The notes under the pieces: model-generated
What the model was told of the DNA's origin: nothing
The model's database searches: none
The model's input: the letters and a program-made list of their open reading frames with translations, nothing else
Program-made: the position numbers and the translations under genes
Shown here: piece after piece, positions 23,611 to 34,826 of the stretch
How the letters are laid out: each line of letters begins with the position of its first letter
How positions within the stretch are numbered: the stretch's first letter is position 1
DNA from: Pleurodeles waltl
Taxonomy: Eukaryota; Chordata; Amphibia; Caudata; Salamandridae
Direction of reading: 5' to 3'
NCBI RefSeq assembly: GCF_031143425.1
Contig: NC_090446.1
Coordinates: forward strand, 1,023,205,066-1,023,269,065
DNA: 64,000 nt

Positions 23611-24917
23611 ATGCCCTGAGCAATTACCAGTGGTTAAAGTTATTGCAAGGGTTCCTGGCCTCAGCCTTTGTGCGTGTAAAATGACCACCTACAATTCCGA
23701 AAAATATGAACATTGAATGGCATCATGGAAAATGTAGGTTGTGGTCCGGTGGTGATGTATAGGAGATCCTCCAGTGACGCAAAACTTATCACCAAGTGGC
23801 TCAGACATTTCGTGACCACCTCCAGCCTTTCCTGCTGTGAATGAGAACAGTAAAAGTGACTTTGGAGTAAGATGCTCATGCGCCCCTCAAAGAGATCTAT
23901 GGTGATTCACAGATCTTGATAATAGATCAATGGCATGTAGACAGTAGGCCCCAATTCTGACATGGTCAGCTGAGCTTCTGGAGAAAGGTGGTGAGGTTGT
24001 AAGTTTCATATGCTTCTATCAGCATCTTCCTGATAATTAGCTCTGGGGATGCCCCAGGCCCTTGTAAAAGAGAGATGTTAAACTCATGACTCTAATGGAA
24101 GACCATTTGAAGTTTGTGTTACAAGGAAAAGACTGAAGTGCTAAGGAAAGCACCACAGAGCTGATGTGAACATTTGATGAAAAGATTCTGCATTTTGAAA
24201 CTTACTTTGCATGCTGCGCAGCTGTAGGACTTTAGGTGGACTGACCCCTGCTAGTGTCAGTTGGAGGTGGAGAGACTCTGCGCATTAAAATTCCTTACCT
24301 CAGTATTATTTAAACAAAGCAGACATCACTTATTAGGAAGCACCTTAAGAAACATTGAGGTCACAGTTATGCCTAACGTTTATGCTATGCATGATTTAAA
24401 GACAACTCTAAGCTCTCATGCCAGTAAGTCCATATGAAGAAACAAACTAATGTGCCCATCCATTTGAAATCTGTTGGAGAATAACAAGAAGGCCAAAGAT
24501 GGCCGATTTTGACTGTTACATTTGGAAGAATCAGGATTTACATTGAAAATAGTAAAATTACTTGGAGATTCATATTTTATAGCGTGGCTCATTCAAAGCC
24601 AAAAATGGTGTTGTTGTGTGGAACCTCCCATTTAGGTAGTCAAGTGCATCACTGATAAATATCTATTTCTCTGTTAAATTCCCAGTTTAAGACTGTTGTC
24701 TGAGAAAATGCAGGAGCTCACTGTGCCTTAATTATGATTGTTCTTAACTGCACAATGTGGGGCTCTAAATGCCCATTTTCAATGTTTGTAGTTGGGCACC
24801 ATGTTAAGCAGCACACTCTCCCATGTCATAGGTCAATGTAAATCTTAGCTATGGTCACAGCAACAGTTTTGTGAGGGTATTGCATGTTAGCTATGAATAC
24901 TCATTCCTGAATATATG
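23611..24917. other. unclassified intronic sequence
   Basis: No exon, RNA gene or defined repeat is seen. The composition is ordinary AT-rich intron. Confidence 0.45.
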
Positions 24918-25163
24918 TACTTTTCATTTAGCTTCTCAAATGTGTTAAGTGGGAATTTTCCTTTATATTGTACAAGTCATTCTATAGAAAAAGCCTTAGA
25001 ATGTCAAAAAACTGAATTACTATTCTAAGTGTCTTTGTACTACTTTTCATTTAGCTTCTCAAATGTGTTAAGTGGGAATTTTCCTTTATATTGTACAAGT
25101 CATTCTATAGAAAAAGCCTTAGAATGTCAAAAAACTGAATTACTATTCTAAGTGTCTTTGTAC
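24918..25163. repeat. exact 123-bp tandem duplication beside an ABCA5 exon
   Basis: Bases 24918-25040 and 25041-25163 are identical as read by eye. Both start TACTTTTCATTTAGCTTCTC and end AGTGTCTTTGTAC. The second copy ends 65 bp before the exon acceptor at 25229. The identity implies a recent event, or an assembly artefact, since surrounding repeats are far more diverged. Confidence 0.93.
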
Positions 25164-25228
25164 TAGAAAATAGAAATAGCTATGACACACAATGTAGAAT
25201 TTATTGGCAGTAATTACTATTTGTACAG

Positions 25229-25398
25229 GTGCTGATGGGTGAATATTCACAGACTGAAGGCAACAATCCTGTGAATTTTGTTGGCTATTGTCCCCAAACC
25301 AATCCTCTCTGGCCTGAAATTACACTGCAAGAACATCTTGAGATTTTTGGATCCATCAAAGGAATGACTGCAAGTGATCTGAAGGACGTTATAAAACG
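25229..25398 (+). CDS. ABCA5: ABC transporter A5-like, NBD2 exon with Q-loop region
   Basis: The 170-bp exon is bounded by TTTGTACAG and CGGTAAGTTT. It encodes 56 residues plus two bases, including FVGYCPQTNPLWPEITLQEH and GSIKGMTASDLKDVIK. The GYCPQ.NPLWP.TLQEH pattern is that of the second nucleotide-binding domain (Q-loop area) of ABCA5. Paralogues ABCA6/8/9/10 read differently here (NVLWP, REHLE). The product is a polytopic membrane ATP-driven transporter linked to lipid handling in endolysosomes. The acceptor starts a whole codon; the donor leaves phase 2, matched by the next exon. The preceding exon with Walker A is not in the window. This is a partial gene, about 56 residues of a protein of some 1640. 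Confidence 0.93.
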
Positions 25399-26414
25399 GT
25401 AAGTTTTTTCCAGGAATTATCTTTCTATATGATGCATCATCATCGCTTATAAAATAACAACTTTACATTTTTTCGCTGAAATGGTGGGTTTAAGTTCAGA
25501 ATTTAACTTGATGGTAAATGCTGATATCACTTTCAAAATGTTATGTCAATCCTAATTTTCACATGACAAAATATTGTCATGCAAAAACTAGCCACAGAGC
25601 CAGATGAACTCCATTTCTGCAACATATTATTGTAAAATTATCAGCTTACAGTCTAAATACTGCTGCACAAGATGCCCATCCCATACTCTTGGCTTCAAGA
25701 AACTTTAAATCATATGTATGTGATAGGACAAGGGTGTTCCTCATCTTGTGTTGGTATCTTAGCTGACATCAACATGATGGGGTAGCTGAGAGGCAAGGAA
25801 TTAGGGACCAATATCATTCAATTTTGGTGACTAGAAGACACAGTTGAAGTCAAATAAATCGAGAACTCAAAAGGTGAGTGATGCCGGCTATAAAAGTCCA
25901 TGTATGATGGTTAGAAAGGCATTTTGAATGATTTCCTGCTCCAGACTGTACCCAATTACATATCCAACAGGCTTAGTGTCTAGTATTCCAGAGAGGCTCT
26001 TAAACTTCCTATGTGTTCATAAACAACTAAGGCCATACGCTTATGGCAGTAGCTTCTATTACTGAAGTTTCACCATCATAAAGATCCAACATGCAATTAA
26101 AAATTGTATACTGTAAATCACTATCTTATTCTGGAAATTTTAAGATTCTAAATTATGTGTGTAATGTGCCTCTGCAGAGTATACTTCCACATCCCTCTTT
26201 TATATCACCACAGAAATCTAAAGGTATAGTAGAGAATGATGATTTTCCAAACATTGAGTTCAAAGAACATTGAGATTTTATTAACAAAATGGAGGCTCAG
26301 ATTATGTGCAATCCCATTTAACGACTTCCGACATTTAGCATAGTACCATAATAACAGAACACAGAAACATACAGCATCCTGTTCTTTCTGGAGTGTACCG
26401 TTTTTAATGTTGCC
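25399..26414. other. ABCA5-like intron, unclassified part
   Basis: This is the start of an 11294-bp phase-2 intron (25399-36692). No repeat or exon is recognisable in this part. Confidence 0.6.
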
Positions 26415-28412
26415 TGTTAGACATTGGTTTACTGGTTGACTGCGGTGTGAGTCCTAGTCAAGCAGCAACCGCAGTCCTTGTCAGGGTAAGGCACAAGCGA
26501 CCCCAAATTAATCTGTGCTCAACCCCCTGGTAGCTTGGCACAGAGCAGTCAGGCTTAATTTAGGGGCAGTGTATAAAGTATTTGTGAAACACTTGAAACA
26601 GTAACTAATGAAAACACCACTCAAAGATTAGAACAAGAGAGCAGACTATAATAAATAAATCAAGACCAAAGAAACAAAAATCCAATCAGTAAACCCGGAG
26701 TTTTGATTTTTTAAAGGCTAAACTGTAAAATAGCGCCTAAAAACAGAATGCGCCAACTGCGGCTATCTGGTCGTGCTGGACCGGTTCAAAGTCAAAAGTT
26801 CAGGAAAACTGCTGTGAAGCGAGCTCAGATACAGTCCCAGATTAGTCCCGCTAAAGTTATCACTTCTCATGTTTTGTGCCAAGAGCCATGTTCTCGTTGG
26901 AGGGGGTCGCAAGGAGTAAGGAGAGCATTGCGGGCGGCAGTCGGCGTGGTGTGAAGAGCAGGCTGGGCATCAATTGGCAGACGGGCTGGAGCTTCGCATT
27001 GAACGTCTCCTGTGGGCTGTCAATGTTGCTGTGCGAAGAGACAGACTGGCAGCAGTTTGCAGTGATTTTCAGAGTGAGTAACTCAGTTCATGTGTCAACA
27101 AGCCCAGCCACAAAGAATCCAAAAGCATGATTTCAACAGCTTGAGAGCCACACCAAGAGTCCAGGACCTGAGAGGCACCACTTGTGGGTCAGGAACTCAC
27201 TGACAACGGGCTTAGGAGCTCTTGGGGCACCTTTTGTGTTCCTGAGGCTCAGATCAGGAGGCCAGCAGACTAGCCCTATAGGTTACTCACAGGACCTGGG
27301 TTCAAGAGGAAGTTGCAGGTCAAGTTCTTCCTTCCCCAGGCAAGAGGGAGGCAAGTCAGCACATCAGGGCAGCAGTTCATTTAGAGCAGCAGTCCAGCAG
27401 AGTGGCAGTCCTTGTAGCAGCACAGCAGTTCTTCTTTCTGACAGACTATCCACAGCAGTGTACTGAGGAGTTGGTGTCAGAGGTCCTTCTTTGATACACT
27501 TCTGTGACTTTGAGGTGGGGAGAAGCTTCTAGAGGCATGCCATTGAAATGTGCAGATCCTCTGCCTTCCCTGCCCTAGCTCTAGACTAACTATAGGGGGT
27601 ATGCAGCCCTTTGTGAGGAGACAGGACACAGGCTGTTCAAGTGCAAATAGGGCGATGCCCAGCTCCTCCCTCCCATCCTGCCAGTAATGGCCCTTCCAGT
27701 CACACCTATGCTCGCATTGTGTGTGGCTGTCTAGGAGGAATACACAAAGCCCAACTGCTAGCTATGCCCAGTCATGTGATCATAGACAGACTGCTGGCAT
27801 CAAGTGGCTAGAGCAGGATTTTAAATTAGGGTTCCAGAGACACCAAACATCATCAAGATACCTTTTCCCATTTGGAAATTACACTTATACAATGTAAAAA
27901 GGTAGTTCCAATGTTATCCAATGGGAGAGGTAGGTCTTGTAGTACTGAAAAACAAATGTAAGGGTTTTTGACCGGTAGGACATGTAAAACATAAAAGTAC
28001 ATGTCCAAGTTCCTAAATACACTGCACCCTGCCCTTGTGGCTGTCCATGGCCTACCTTAGATTTGACATATGTATTGAAAAGGAAGGGTTGGACCTGACA
28101 AAAGGCCTGAGACATGCTTAACAAGCTAATTAAGTGGGTGGCAAAATCAGTGTTGCAGGCCCACTAGCTGCATTTCATTTAGAGGCCCTGGGCACATGTT
28201 GTGCACCTTGCTAGGGACTTATCAGTAAATTAAATATGCCAATGGGGAACAAGTCAGTGTTACCATGTTTTTAGCAGAGACCTCAAGCACTTTAGCATTG
28301 GTTAACAGTGCTACCGAGAGTCCTCTGGCTAGCAAAAACGACTTTAGCAAAACCAGGACATGTGAAGGCAAAAAGTTAGGGGAGAACTACACCAAGGATC
28401 TCAGTTCTAACA
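26415..28412 (-). mobile_element. solo LTR of Gypsy family A, minus strand
   Basis: The 1998-bp unit is bounded by TGTTAG (26415) and CTAACA (28412). It is read on the minus strand because the block CTGGTAGCTTGGCACAGAGCAGTCAGGCTTAA near 26529 is the reverse complement of the 3' part of the 14016 copy. Length is within 10 bp of that copy. The flanks TTGCC and CTACC agree at only three of five positions, so the target duplication is decayed or the ends are older. It lies in the first long ABCA5-like intron, antisense to the gene. Confidence 0.85.
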
Positions 28413-28789
28413 CTACCTATAAAGAATAATGTTGAGTACTAATCTTAAGGCTGAAGAACATATCAAAATGATTCTGCTTGTCCACAAACTTCTTAGAAAT
28501 ATTGTGAGAATTTTGCCACTCTGCGCGTTTGGGGTATAAAAACCTTCAAAATCCATCCTTTTCAACTTGATCAACAAAGAAAAAGCAATAATTTTCCCTT
28601 TAAAGTCTATTCCGTAAAATTCCTTGCAAAATTATTCATTTCACATCTGAAAGAGGCAAATGTTGTCCTTAAGAAGATAGTAGGTACACTTTATAAACAT
28701 CTTACCACATCTTTCACCTGCATTACTACAGGACGGGAAATCATGATTTATTTCCCACTCAGAGCTTGAAAACAAATCACAATTTTATG

Positions 28790-29130
28790 TCAAGACCAAA
28801 GGCTTGGGTTATTTGCAAGCTCAAAGACATTGCGAAGTACATTCAGAAGCATGCTGCAAACATAGACAAGTCTGCAGAATGTAAAATATCTTCCATCCAT
28901 CCTCCAATTAGATATGCCATCAGACCCCTTGAAGAATGAGCTCCAAGCAAATCCATATTGATACCTGCTTCCTTTATTACGCAACTTACACATCTTGATA
29001 TTATTGATTTGAAAGGCAGGTTCAAGAGGCTTTATACAAGAGATCGAATGTTACCTCTCTCGTTCCAAGTTCATACTCTGATACGTCACATCACATACTG
29101 CCTAGGTTGATCATGGAAAAACATCTTTTG
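28790..29130 (-). pseudogene. DIRS tyrosine recombinase C-terminal remnant
   Basis: The minus strand encodes SCVIKEAGINMDLLGAHSSR (near 28990-28930), followed by GLMAYLIGGWMEDILHSADL in the same frame. The AHSSR box is the His-X-X-Arg motif of tyrosine recombinases, and ILHSADLS corresponds to the ILHAADWS stretch of DIRS/Ngaro recombinases. A second frame is needed for parts, so the gene is broken. Confidence 0.65.
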
Positions 29131-29192
29131 AGAACATTTTTCTTCTCCTAGTTATATTGAAAACTACCCATTTTGGCATGTAAAACCTATTA

Positions 29193-29561
29193 GAACATTG
29201 GAATGCTGGGGGCTCCATTGAAAACAATGGAGTGCTGTGGGCTTTTACAGGCCGGTAAAAGCCCGCAGCGCCAACATTCCAATGTTCGCTTTGTTCACAG
29301 CAACAGCTGTGAACAAAGCCTCACGGAGCCGGAGGGGATTTTAATCCCCTCGGGCTCCGTGAATTATTTTTTTTTTTAATAGAACATTCTGCCCTGAGTG
29401 GCAGAATGTTCTAATAGCCTTAGAACCCGCCGTAGTGGGCTCTACCGGCTATTAAAGTCCCTCTCCCTTGTTAAATGCCCTCGCCTTCGGCTCGGGCATT
29501 TAATGCGGGGAGCGGGCCTTTAATAGCCGGTAGAGCCCACTACGGCGGGTTCTAAGGCTAT
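29193..29561. mobile_element. five-hairpin non-autonomous element
   Basis: Five inverted repeats follow each other with almost no spacer. Hairpin 1 is 29193-29287 (GAACATTGGAATG against CATTCCAATGTTC, with two smaller hairpins inside). Hairpin 2 is 29288-29319 (GCTTTGTTCACAG arms). Hairpin 3 is 29321-29362 (TCACGGAGCC...GGCTCCGTGA). Hairpin 4 is 29381-29412 (AGAACATTCTGCC arms). Hairpin 5 is 29414-29561, with arms of about 42 bp enclosing a smaller hairpin AAATGCCCTCGCC...CGGGCATTT. No protein is encoded. The unit interrupts a DIRS remnant, so it inserted or arose later. I infer a MITE-like repeat of unknown family. Confidence 0.8.
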
Positions 29562-30399
29562 ATTAGATAAATTAGGTAAATCCAGTGTTTAAAAATTTGA
29601 AACCCTTATAGATGAAACTCAAATCAATAAGATTGCCAGTTTCCACTAATAATGCTTCAATGACAAATCAAATAGTTCTGCCAAACAAATTCACAATCTG
29701 AACTACAAGTGTACACAGGGGATACAACCCCTGTTCAATACACTAACTGTTCCAAGAGCTTTAAGCTCAACACTAACATTTTCTGGTTTAATCTGCCCAT
29801 TCCTCCTTGGCCAGATCTGACGATTCTCTAGAAAAACCTCTGACTCACCTGGGACCCCATAAATCATCCATACAACCAACTTAAGCTAACCCACTGAACC
29901 ATTTCAATTAATTCCTCCTGAATATTCATCAACAGAGTTGGAAATTGAAGCAAGCAATAACAGCACCCCTGCTGATATTCCTATTACCATTGGAAACCAA
30001 CATTGTGCTGGCCACCATGGAATAGTTAAAGCAGACAGGTCTCTCGCCAGTCTACCAAAACTTGGAGAATTACAGATAATAAAGGGAAAGAGTATCTGCC
30101 TTTAATAGCAAAGCTGTATAAAGGCATCAAATGCTTCTCCTTCCAATCTTGTCTCCAGCTGTAAAATCCTACACAGTTGTTTCATCAACCTCAGTTCAAA
30201 AAGGAGTATAATCAAAGGACCTCTCCTTTCCTTCAACATCTGAAACATTTTCCAAATCCAGTAAATACCTTGAATTCTAGTCTGCCTCCAAATTCATTCT
30301 CCCTGGCTCATACACTACTTTCAATTAATTCCAATGGTGTGTACAGTAATGTCAACAATAGTTGGGCAATTCTGCTAGCTTTTTGTGATTTCATTCCAC

Positions 30400-30720
30400 C
30401 AATTTGATTCAGATACTTAACCACAGAAATATTGTCCAATGTCAGTAGCACTGATGTTATAACGGACTAGTAACACCAGACAACTAATGGTCAAAGTCTG
30501 CTGTTCCCAGGTGCATCTTACTCCAGTTGGCAAGATGTAAATTTGTTGAACCCCATCCTTGCTGACTTGCATCTGATTCCATCACCGTCTCTATTCTGTC
30601 TTCAAAAATCGCCTTGCATTTCATCCTTACCGAAAGGGAATGTCTGAAACTTTTCACCTATTTGTTGGTTCCAGGCATCCCCAGAAAAGTCATCCTGTCT
30701 CTTACCTTTTGTGAAAATGG
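30400..30720 (-). pseudogene. DIRS RNase H-like remnant
   Basis: Minus-strand translation near 30470-30400 gives DNISVVKYLNQIGG, equivalent to the TDNSTALRYCNKQGG segment of the 17.5-kb DIRS copy. An Asp-containing SDASQQGWG-like region is expected upstream near 30580-30550 but is decayed by stops. The fragment only supports family assignment. Confidence 0.55.
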
Positions 30721-31324
30721 TGTTTAAAGTTTGGCAGTTCAGCAGAGGTGTCTGCATACACTAAATGGATTTCTTCCCATCATGGGACTGGGCAGTGACT
30801 GTATCAATATTTTGAAGGCTGGCTTTATAACACCACCTGTAGCATTTGAGTAAAATGAGTTAATGACATTCTATTTTCAAATTAAAAATGGGTATAGTCC
30901 ACTTTAGGTGTGTAGCAATTTTAATAGGGACACCTGCTACATGACCCTTAATCGAGGATTCTATTTGCAATTGCAATAAAGGTGGGGATGAATCGGTCCT
31001 GCAGTACATGCTGGTATGCAATTTTACTTCTCAGCAAGGAGATTATATCTGCACCCACTTTTTGAGACCTATGTGGAACTGGAATACTGCTATGAATCGA
31101 TGCCTCCTATATATATGACTATATTAATGCAGCTTGGAAAGTCACTCGACTGCCAGCTCATAAAAAGAGTGATATTTGACTCTGTTGTCCATACTGTGAA
31201 AATCGAAGTCAGCTTTGTTATTCATCGTTGAGCTACTGCTATTGACAAATATAAATCTGGTAAAAATCTTTATTTTGTTGGCATCTCACGATAACGCAAG
31301 TGTTCTGAACCAAATGAGATGGTG

Positions 31325-31328
<4 letters not shown>
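30721..31328. other. unclassified intronic sequence
   Basis: No exon or repeat border is recognisable. A short plus-strand open frame at 31016-31231 has no known domain. Confidence 0.4.

Positions 31329-31366
<38 letters not shown>
31329..31366. repeat. (TA)n microsatellite
   Basis: An uninterrupted run of alternating T and A of about 38 bp. Confidence 0.95.
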
Positions 31367-31369
<3 letters not shown>

Positions 31370-31453
31370 CTGAAAAAAACAAGGCTTACAGGGACATTAT
31401 AGTTAGGAAATACAATAAAAAAACATAGAAATTCACTGAAATTCACATTTTAA

Positions 31454-33566
31454 ATGTACAAACCCCTAGGTTTGGCATGCAGGTCGCTCCTTACACCGCC
31501 GCCTCTGCTGCCTCCACTCAGGTGCCATCCTTCCTTTTCCTCCGTTCTCTGTTCCTGCTGCACACCCCCAGCCGCTGCATCCCGGCCCCCCTCCCTCCAC
31601 CTCGGATCTCCTGCTTTCCCCCTGCTGAGCCCTGCGGCCCCACCCACCCTGCTCTCCCATTTGCCGATCACCTCTCAGCTGCCACTCCCTCCCACCTCCC
31701 CTTTTATGGCAGCCATGGTGCGGACGCGCTGCTGGCGCTCCAAAGGCAAGCCCGTCTGTGCCAAGACCGCGCCCAGTGCCAGTCCCCCTGGCCCACACGC
31801 CCCCCACACCACCAATCACCACTACACTACCAATAACCTCCATGCCCTCAATCCAGTACACTCCTCCATCTGCTTCCAATCCACTCCGAAGCACACCAAA
31901 GGACCCTTCTCCTGCAAAGCCTGCAATTTCACCTGCAACCTAACCTCCAAACTCCAACTCAAAGCCTCAGACAACCACCTTAGCTGCATCCTGCTAAACA
32001 CCCGCTCCGTCCACAAGCACGCAAACGAACTCTGGGACCTACTGACCACATCTTCGCCTGACGTCGCATTTCTCACCGAAACTTGGATGAATTCGGCCTC
32101 AGAACCAAACATAGCCATAGCCATACCGGAAGGCTACAAGATCACCAGAAGAGACAGCAGCAACAAACCAGGAGGAGGAATCGCCATAGTCCGCAAAAAC
32201 ACCAGAAGAGTCTCCACCAGCTCCCACGACACCATCAACTCCGCCGAGCACCTCCATTTCAAAATCCACGTCAACGCCAACACCACCCTTAGAGGAACAC
32301 TGGTCTACAGACCCCCATGCCCCCGACCGCAGTTCTGCGACAACATCGGCGACACCATCAGCACCCAAGCCCTCGCCTCAATGGACTACATCCTCCTCGG
32401 CGACCTGAACTTCCATCCAGAAAACAACAACGATATCAACACCACCAAACTAATCGCCAACCTCGCCAACCTTGGCCTTAAGCAACTCGTCACGTCACCC
32501 ACCCACACCGCGGGACACACACTAGACCCCATCTTCTCAGCCAGCAACCACGTCTCCATCAGCCACACCACCGAACTCCTCTGGACCGACCATCGCTGCA
32601 TCCATTTCTCCTTTCAGAAGCCGGTCACTCACCACTCAACCCCCCTGCTGCTACTGGAACAGAATCTCAACAGAACAGCTGATCTCCACCCTCACCCAGG
32701 CACCTCCTCCCAGGACCCGGGACCCCAGCACAGCCACCACCCACCTGCACAAATGGATAGAAGACTGCGCCAACACCCTCGCACCACTCAAAAAATCCTC
32801 AGACACCCACCACAGACCCAAGGCCAGCTGGTTCATGCCCGTCCTGCAGGCCTCCAAACGGGAATGTCGAAGAATGGAGAAGACCTGTCACCTTGCACCC
32901 ACCGGATCCAACCACACCGCCCTCAAGACTGCCATCCGCAAACATCACCAGCTGATCCGCACTACCAAAAGAACCTACTACAAAAGCCGCATAGACACCA
33001 ACGCCCACAACAACAAAGAGCTCTTCGGCATCATCAAAGAACTCTCCAACCCCAGGCCCTGCTCCCACGAACCCTCACCATCACAGGAGCTCTGCAAATC
33101 CCTTGCCACCCACTTCTGTCGAAAGATCGAAGACATCCACACCAGCTTCAAACCCCAGACCCACCAGCCAACCACAGACAACCATGAACCCAACGCATCA
33201 AGCAACCCCCACCCTCTATGCTCCTGGACCCACGTCAACAATGAAGACACCATCAACACCATGGCCTCCATCCACTCCGGCTCCCCCTCAGACCCCTGCC
33301 CACACCAGATCTTCAACAAAGCAAACCTCCACAATGGACGTCACGCCGTCGCCAACTGGATGGAATCAAGCTGCCTCAAGCTAAACACAGACAAAACAGA
33401 GGTCCTCATCCTCGGTAGCAACCCCTCCGCCTGGAACGATTCCTGGTGGCCTACCTCCCTCGGACCCGCGCCCACCCCCACCAACCAAGTACAGAACCTG
33501 GGCATCATCCTTGACTCAGCACTCCGCAAGATCTTCAAGTGGATTCCCGTTGAAAGAGAAAGGTAG
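31454..33566 (+). pseudogene. L2 LINE ORF2: endonuclease plus deleted RT
   Basis: The first frame (31454-33187) is in register with LINE protein only from about 31709 (MAAMVRTRCWRSKGK) to about 32640. It contains the endonuclease motifs CILLNTRSVHKHA, VAFLTETWMN, YILLGDLNFH, LDPIFSASN and TDHRCIHFSF. After about 32650 the true frame shifts to the one open at 32835-33566, with RECRRMEK and LKLNTDKTEVLILGSN. Between IHSGSPSDPCPHQIFNKA and NLHNGRHAVANWM the whole RT palm, with its YADD motif, is deleted. A further piece before RKIFKWIPVE is also lost. The enzyme would nick target DNA and prime reverse transcription. It is defective here. Confidence 0.85.
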
Positions 33567-33646
33567 TCACCCACGCCCTAGTCAGCAGCCGACTGGACTT
33601 CGGCAACGCACTCGATGCAGGAACCACGGCCAAACTACAAACAAAA

Positions 33647-33982
33647 ATGCAACGTATCCAAAACGCCTCCGCCCTACTCATCCTCGACGTCCCACGCCGC
33701 AAACACATCTCTGCCCACCTCAGAGACCTACACTGGCTACCCATATTGAAGAGGATTACCTTCAAACTACTCATCCACTCACACAAAGCCCTCCACAACA
33801 CAGGTCCGGCCTACCTCAACGACAGACCCACCTTCCACACCCCCGTTTGCCAGCTCCGCTCTGCCAGCCTCGCCCTCGCCTCCATCCCCTGCATTCGCCG
33901 CACCACCGCCGGAGGAAGATCCTTCTCTCACCTCGCCGCCAAGACCTGGAACTCCCTACTGCTCCAACTACGCCAAACCTGA
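33647..33982 (+). pseudogene. L2 LINE ORF2 C-terminal region
   Basis: The frame encodes MQRIQNASALLILDVPRRKH, LHWLPILKRITFKLLIHSHK and FSHLAAKTWNSLL. These are the conserved post-RT sequences of CR1/L2 proteins and match the second copy at 38.7-39.1 kb. It is out of frame with the upstream RT remnant and ends at a TGA after the Gln-Thr pair. Confidence 0.8.
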
Positions 33983-34118
33983 GACCTCCTAACTTTCAGG
34001 AAACGCCTCAAGACATGGCTATTAGACCAGTAGCTCCCAGCCCCCCCCAGCGCCTTGGGACCCTGACGGGTGAGTAGCACGCTTTATAAATTAATTAATT
34101 AATTGATTGATTGAGGAG

Positions 34119-34775
34119 TTCACCAGTTATAGCTTGCGCCCCTGCCTTGCAAATTTGTGGGGTAATTAGCAGTGCATGGCGAGGGCACGAGCTATAGTTA
34201 CCTTAAGGCGCGAGTTATAGTTGATTAGACAGTAAAATAATAAAAAATGCTTTTTAGCCCTGGGGGGCCCCAAAGGGCCTTGGTTTTCGTACCCTGGCCC
34301 CTTTAGTATTTTTTATGAATTTCTACTGGGACTCAGCTTTTGTTGTTGAAGTGTTATCAGTCAATCAGATCTCTGCAGGAGATAGGAAGGGGTCACGAGT
34401 CCTTCGCGTCCCTATATATACACATTTGAATTTACTTACATTTCTCAAAAACTACTGAACGGATTTACACCAAATAACAAAAAAGGCTTTTTCTGGACCA
34501 AGAGCAACCTTTCTGCCAAATTTGATGTAATTTAGTGCAGTGGTTTTTGCGCTATCACTGTTCAATTTTTCCTATGAGAATTAACATTGGAAAGGCTCTA
34601 AATTTCACCCCCCTTTTATATTGGCCCCCGCTTGACAGATCATCCTGACATTTTCTATACAGCAGCTCATGTGACTCACATTTTTTGGTAAAATTTCATC
34701 AAGCGGTGCCAAAAATATAGGCAACTAAAAAATTGCTTTTTCTATAGAAACTGGGTGCCCACCAGTAGGCAAAAA

Positions 34776-34826
<51 letters not shown>

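Larger units (their letters stand above)
28440..30720 (-). mobile_element. DIRS-type retrotransposon remnant split by hairpin element
   Basis: Minus-strand pieces of DIRS pol are in the expected order. RNase H-like sequence lies at about 30720-30400, and a tyrosine recombinase tail at about 29120-28790. The hairpin element at 29193-29561 sits between them. Between 29580 and 30400 the sequence is too decayed to place domains. Both ends of the element are undefined. Confidence 0.55.
31450..34118 (+). mobile_element. L2-clade LINE, internally deleted
   Basis: The element has an apurinic endonuclease domain, a gutted reverse transcriptase, and a 3' end GCACGCTTTATAAATTAATT followed by short ATTG/ATTA repeats (34080-34115). 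That 3' end is shared with the copy at 37.4-39.2 kb (GTGCGCTTTATAAATTTCATGATTGATTG). CR1/L2 elements end in such short tandem repeats rather than poly-A. The GC- and C-rich coding composition contrasts with flanking intron. Compared with the second copy, the RT palm is missing. No target duplication was found. Confidence 0.85.

Noticed and set aside
1..25228. The Walker A exon of the same domain
   Set aside because: No GPNGAGKST-type coding sequence with splice sites was seen; it probably lies upstream of the window.
31600..32400. Minus-strand open frames opposite the LINE as genes
   Set aside because: They are antisense shadows caused by GC-rich codons, with Gly/Val-rich low-complexity translations.
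31454..33187. 577-residue open frame as a host gene
   Set aside because: The middle is a LINE endonuclease, and both ends are out-of-frame readings of C-rich LINE sequence.
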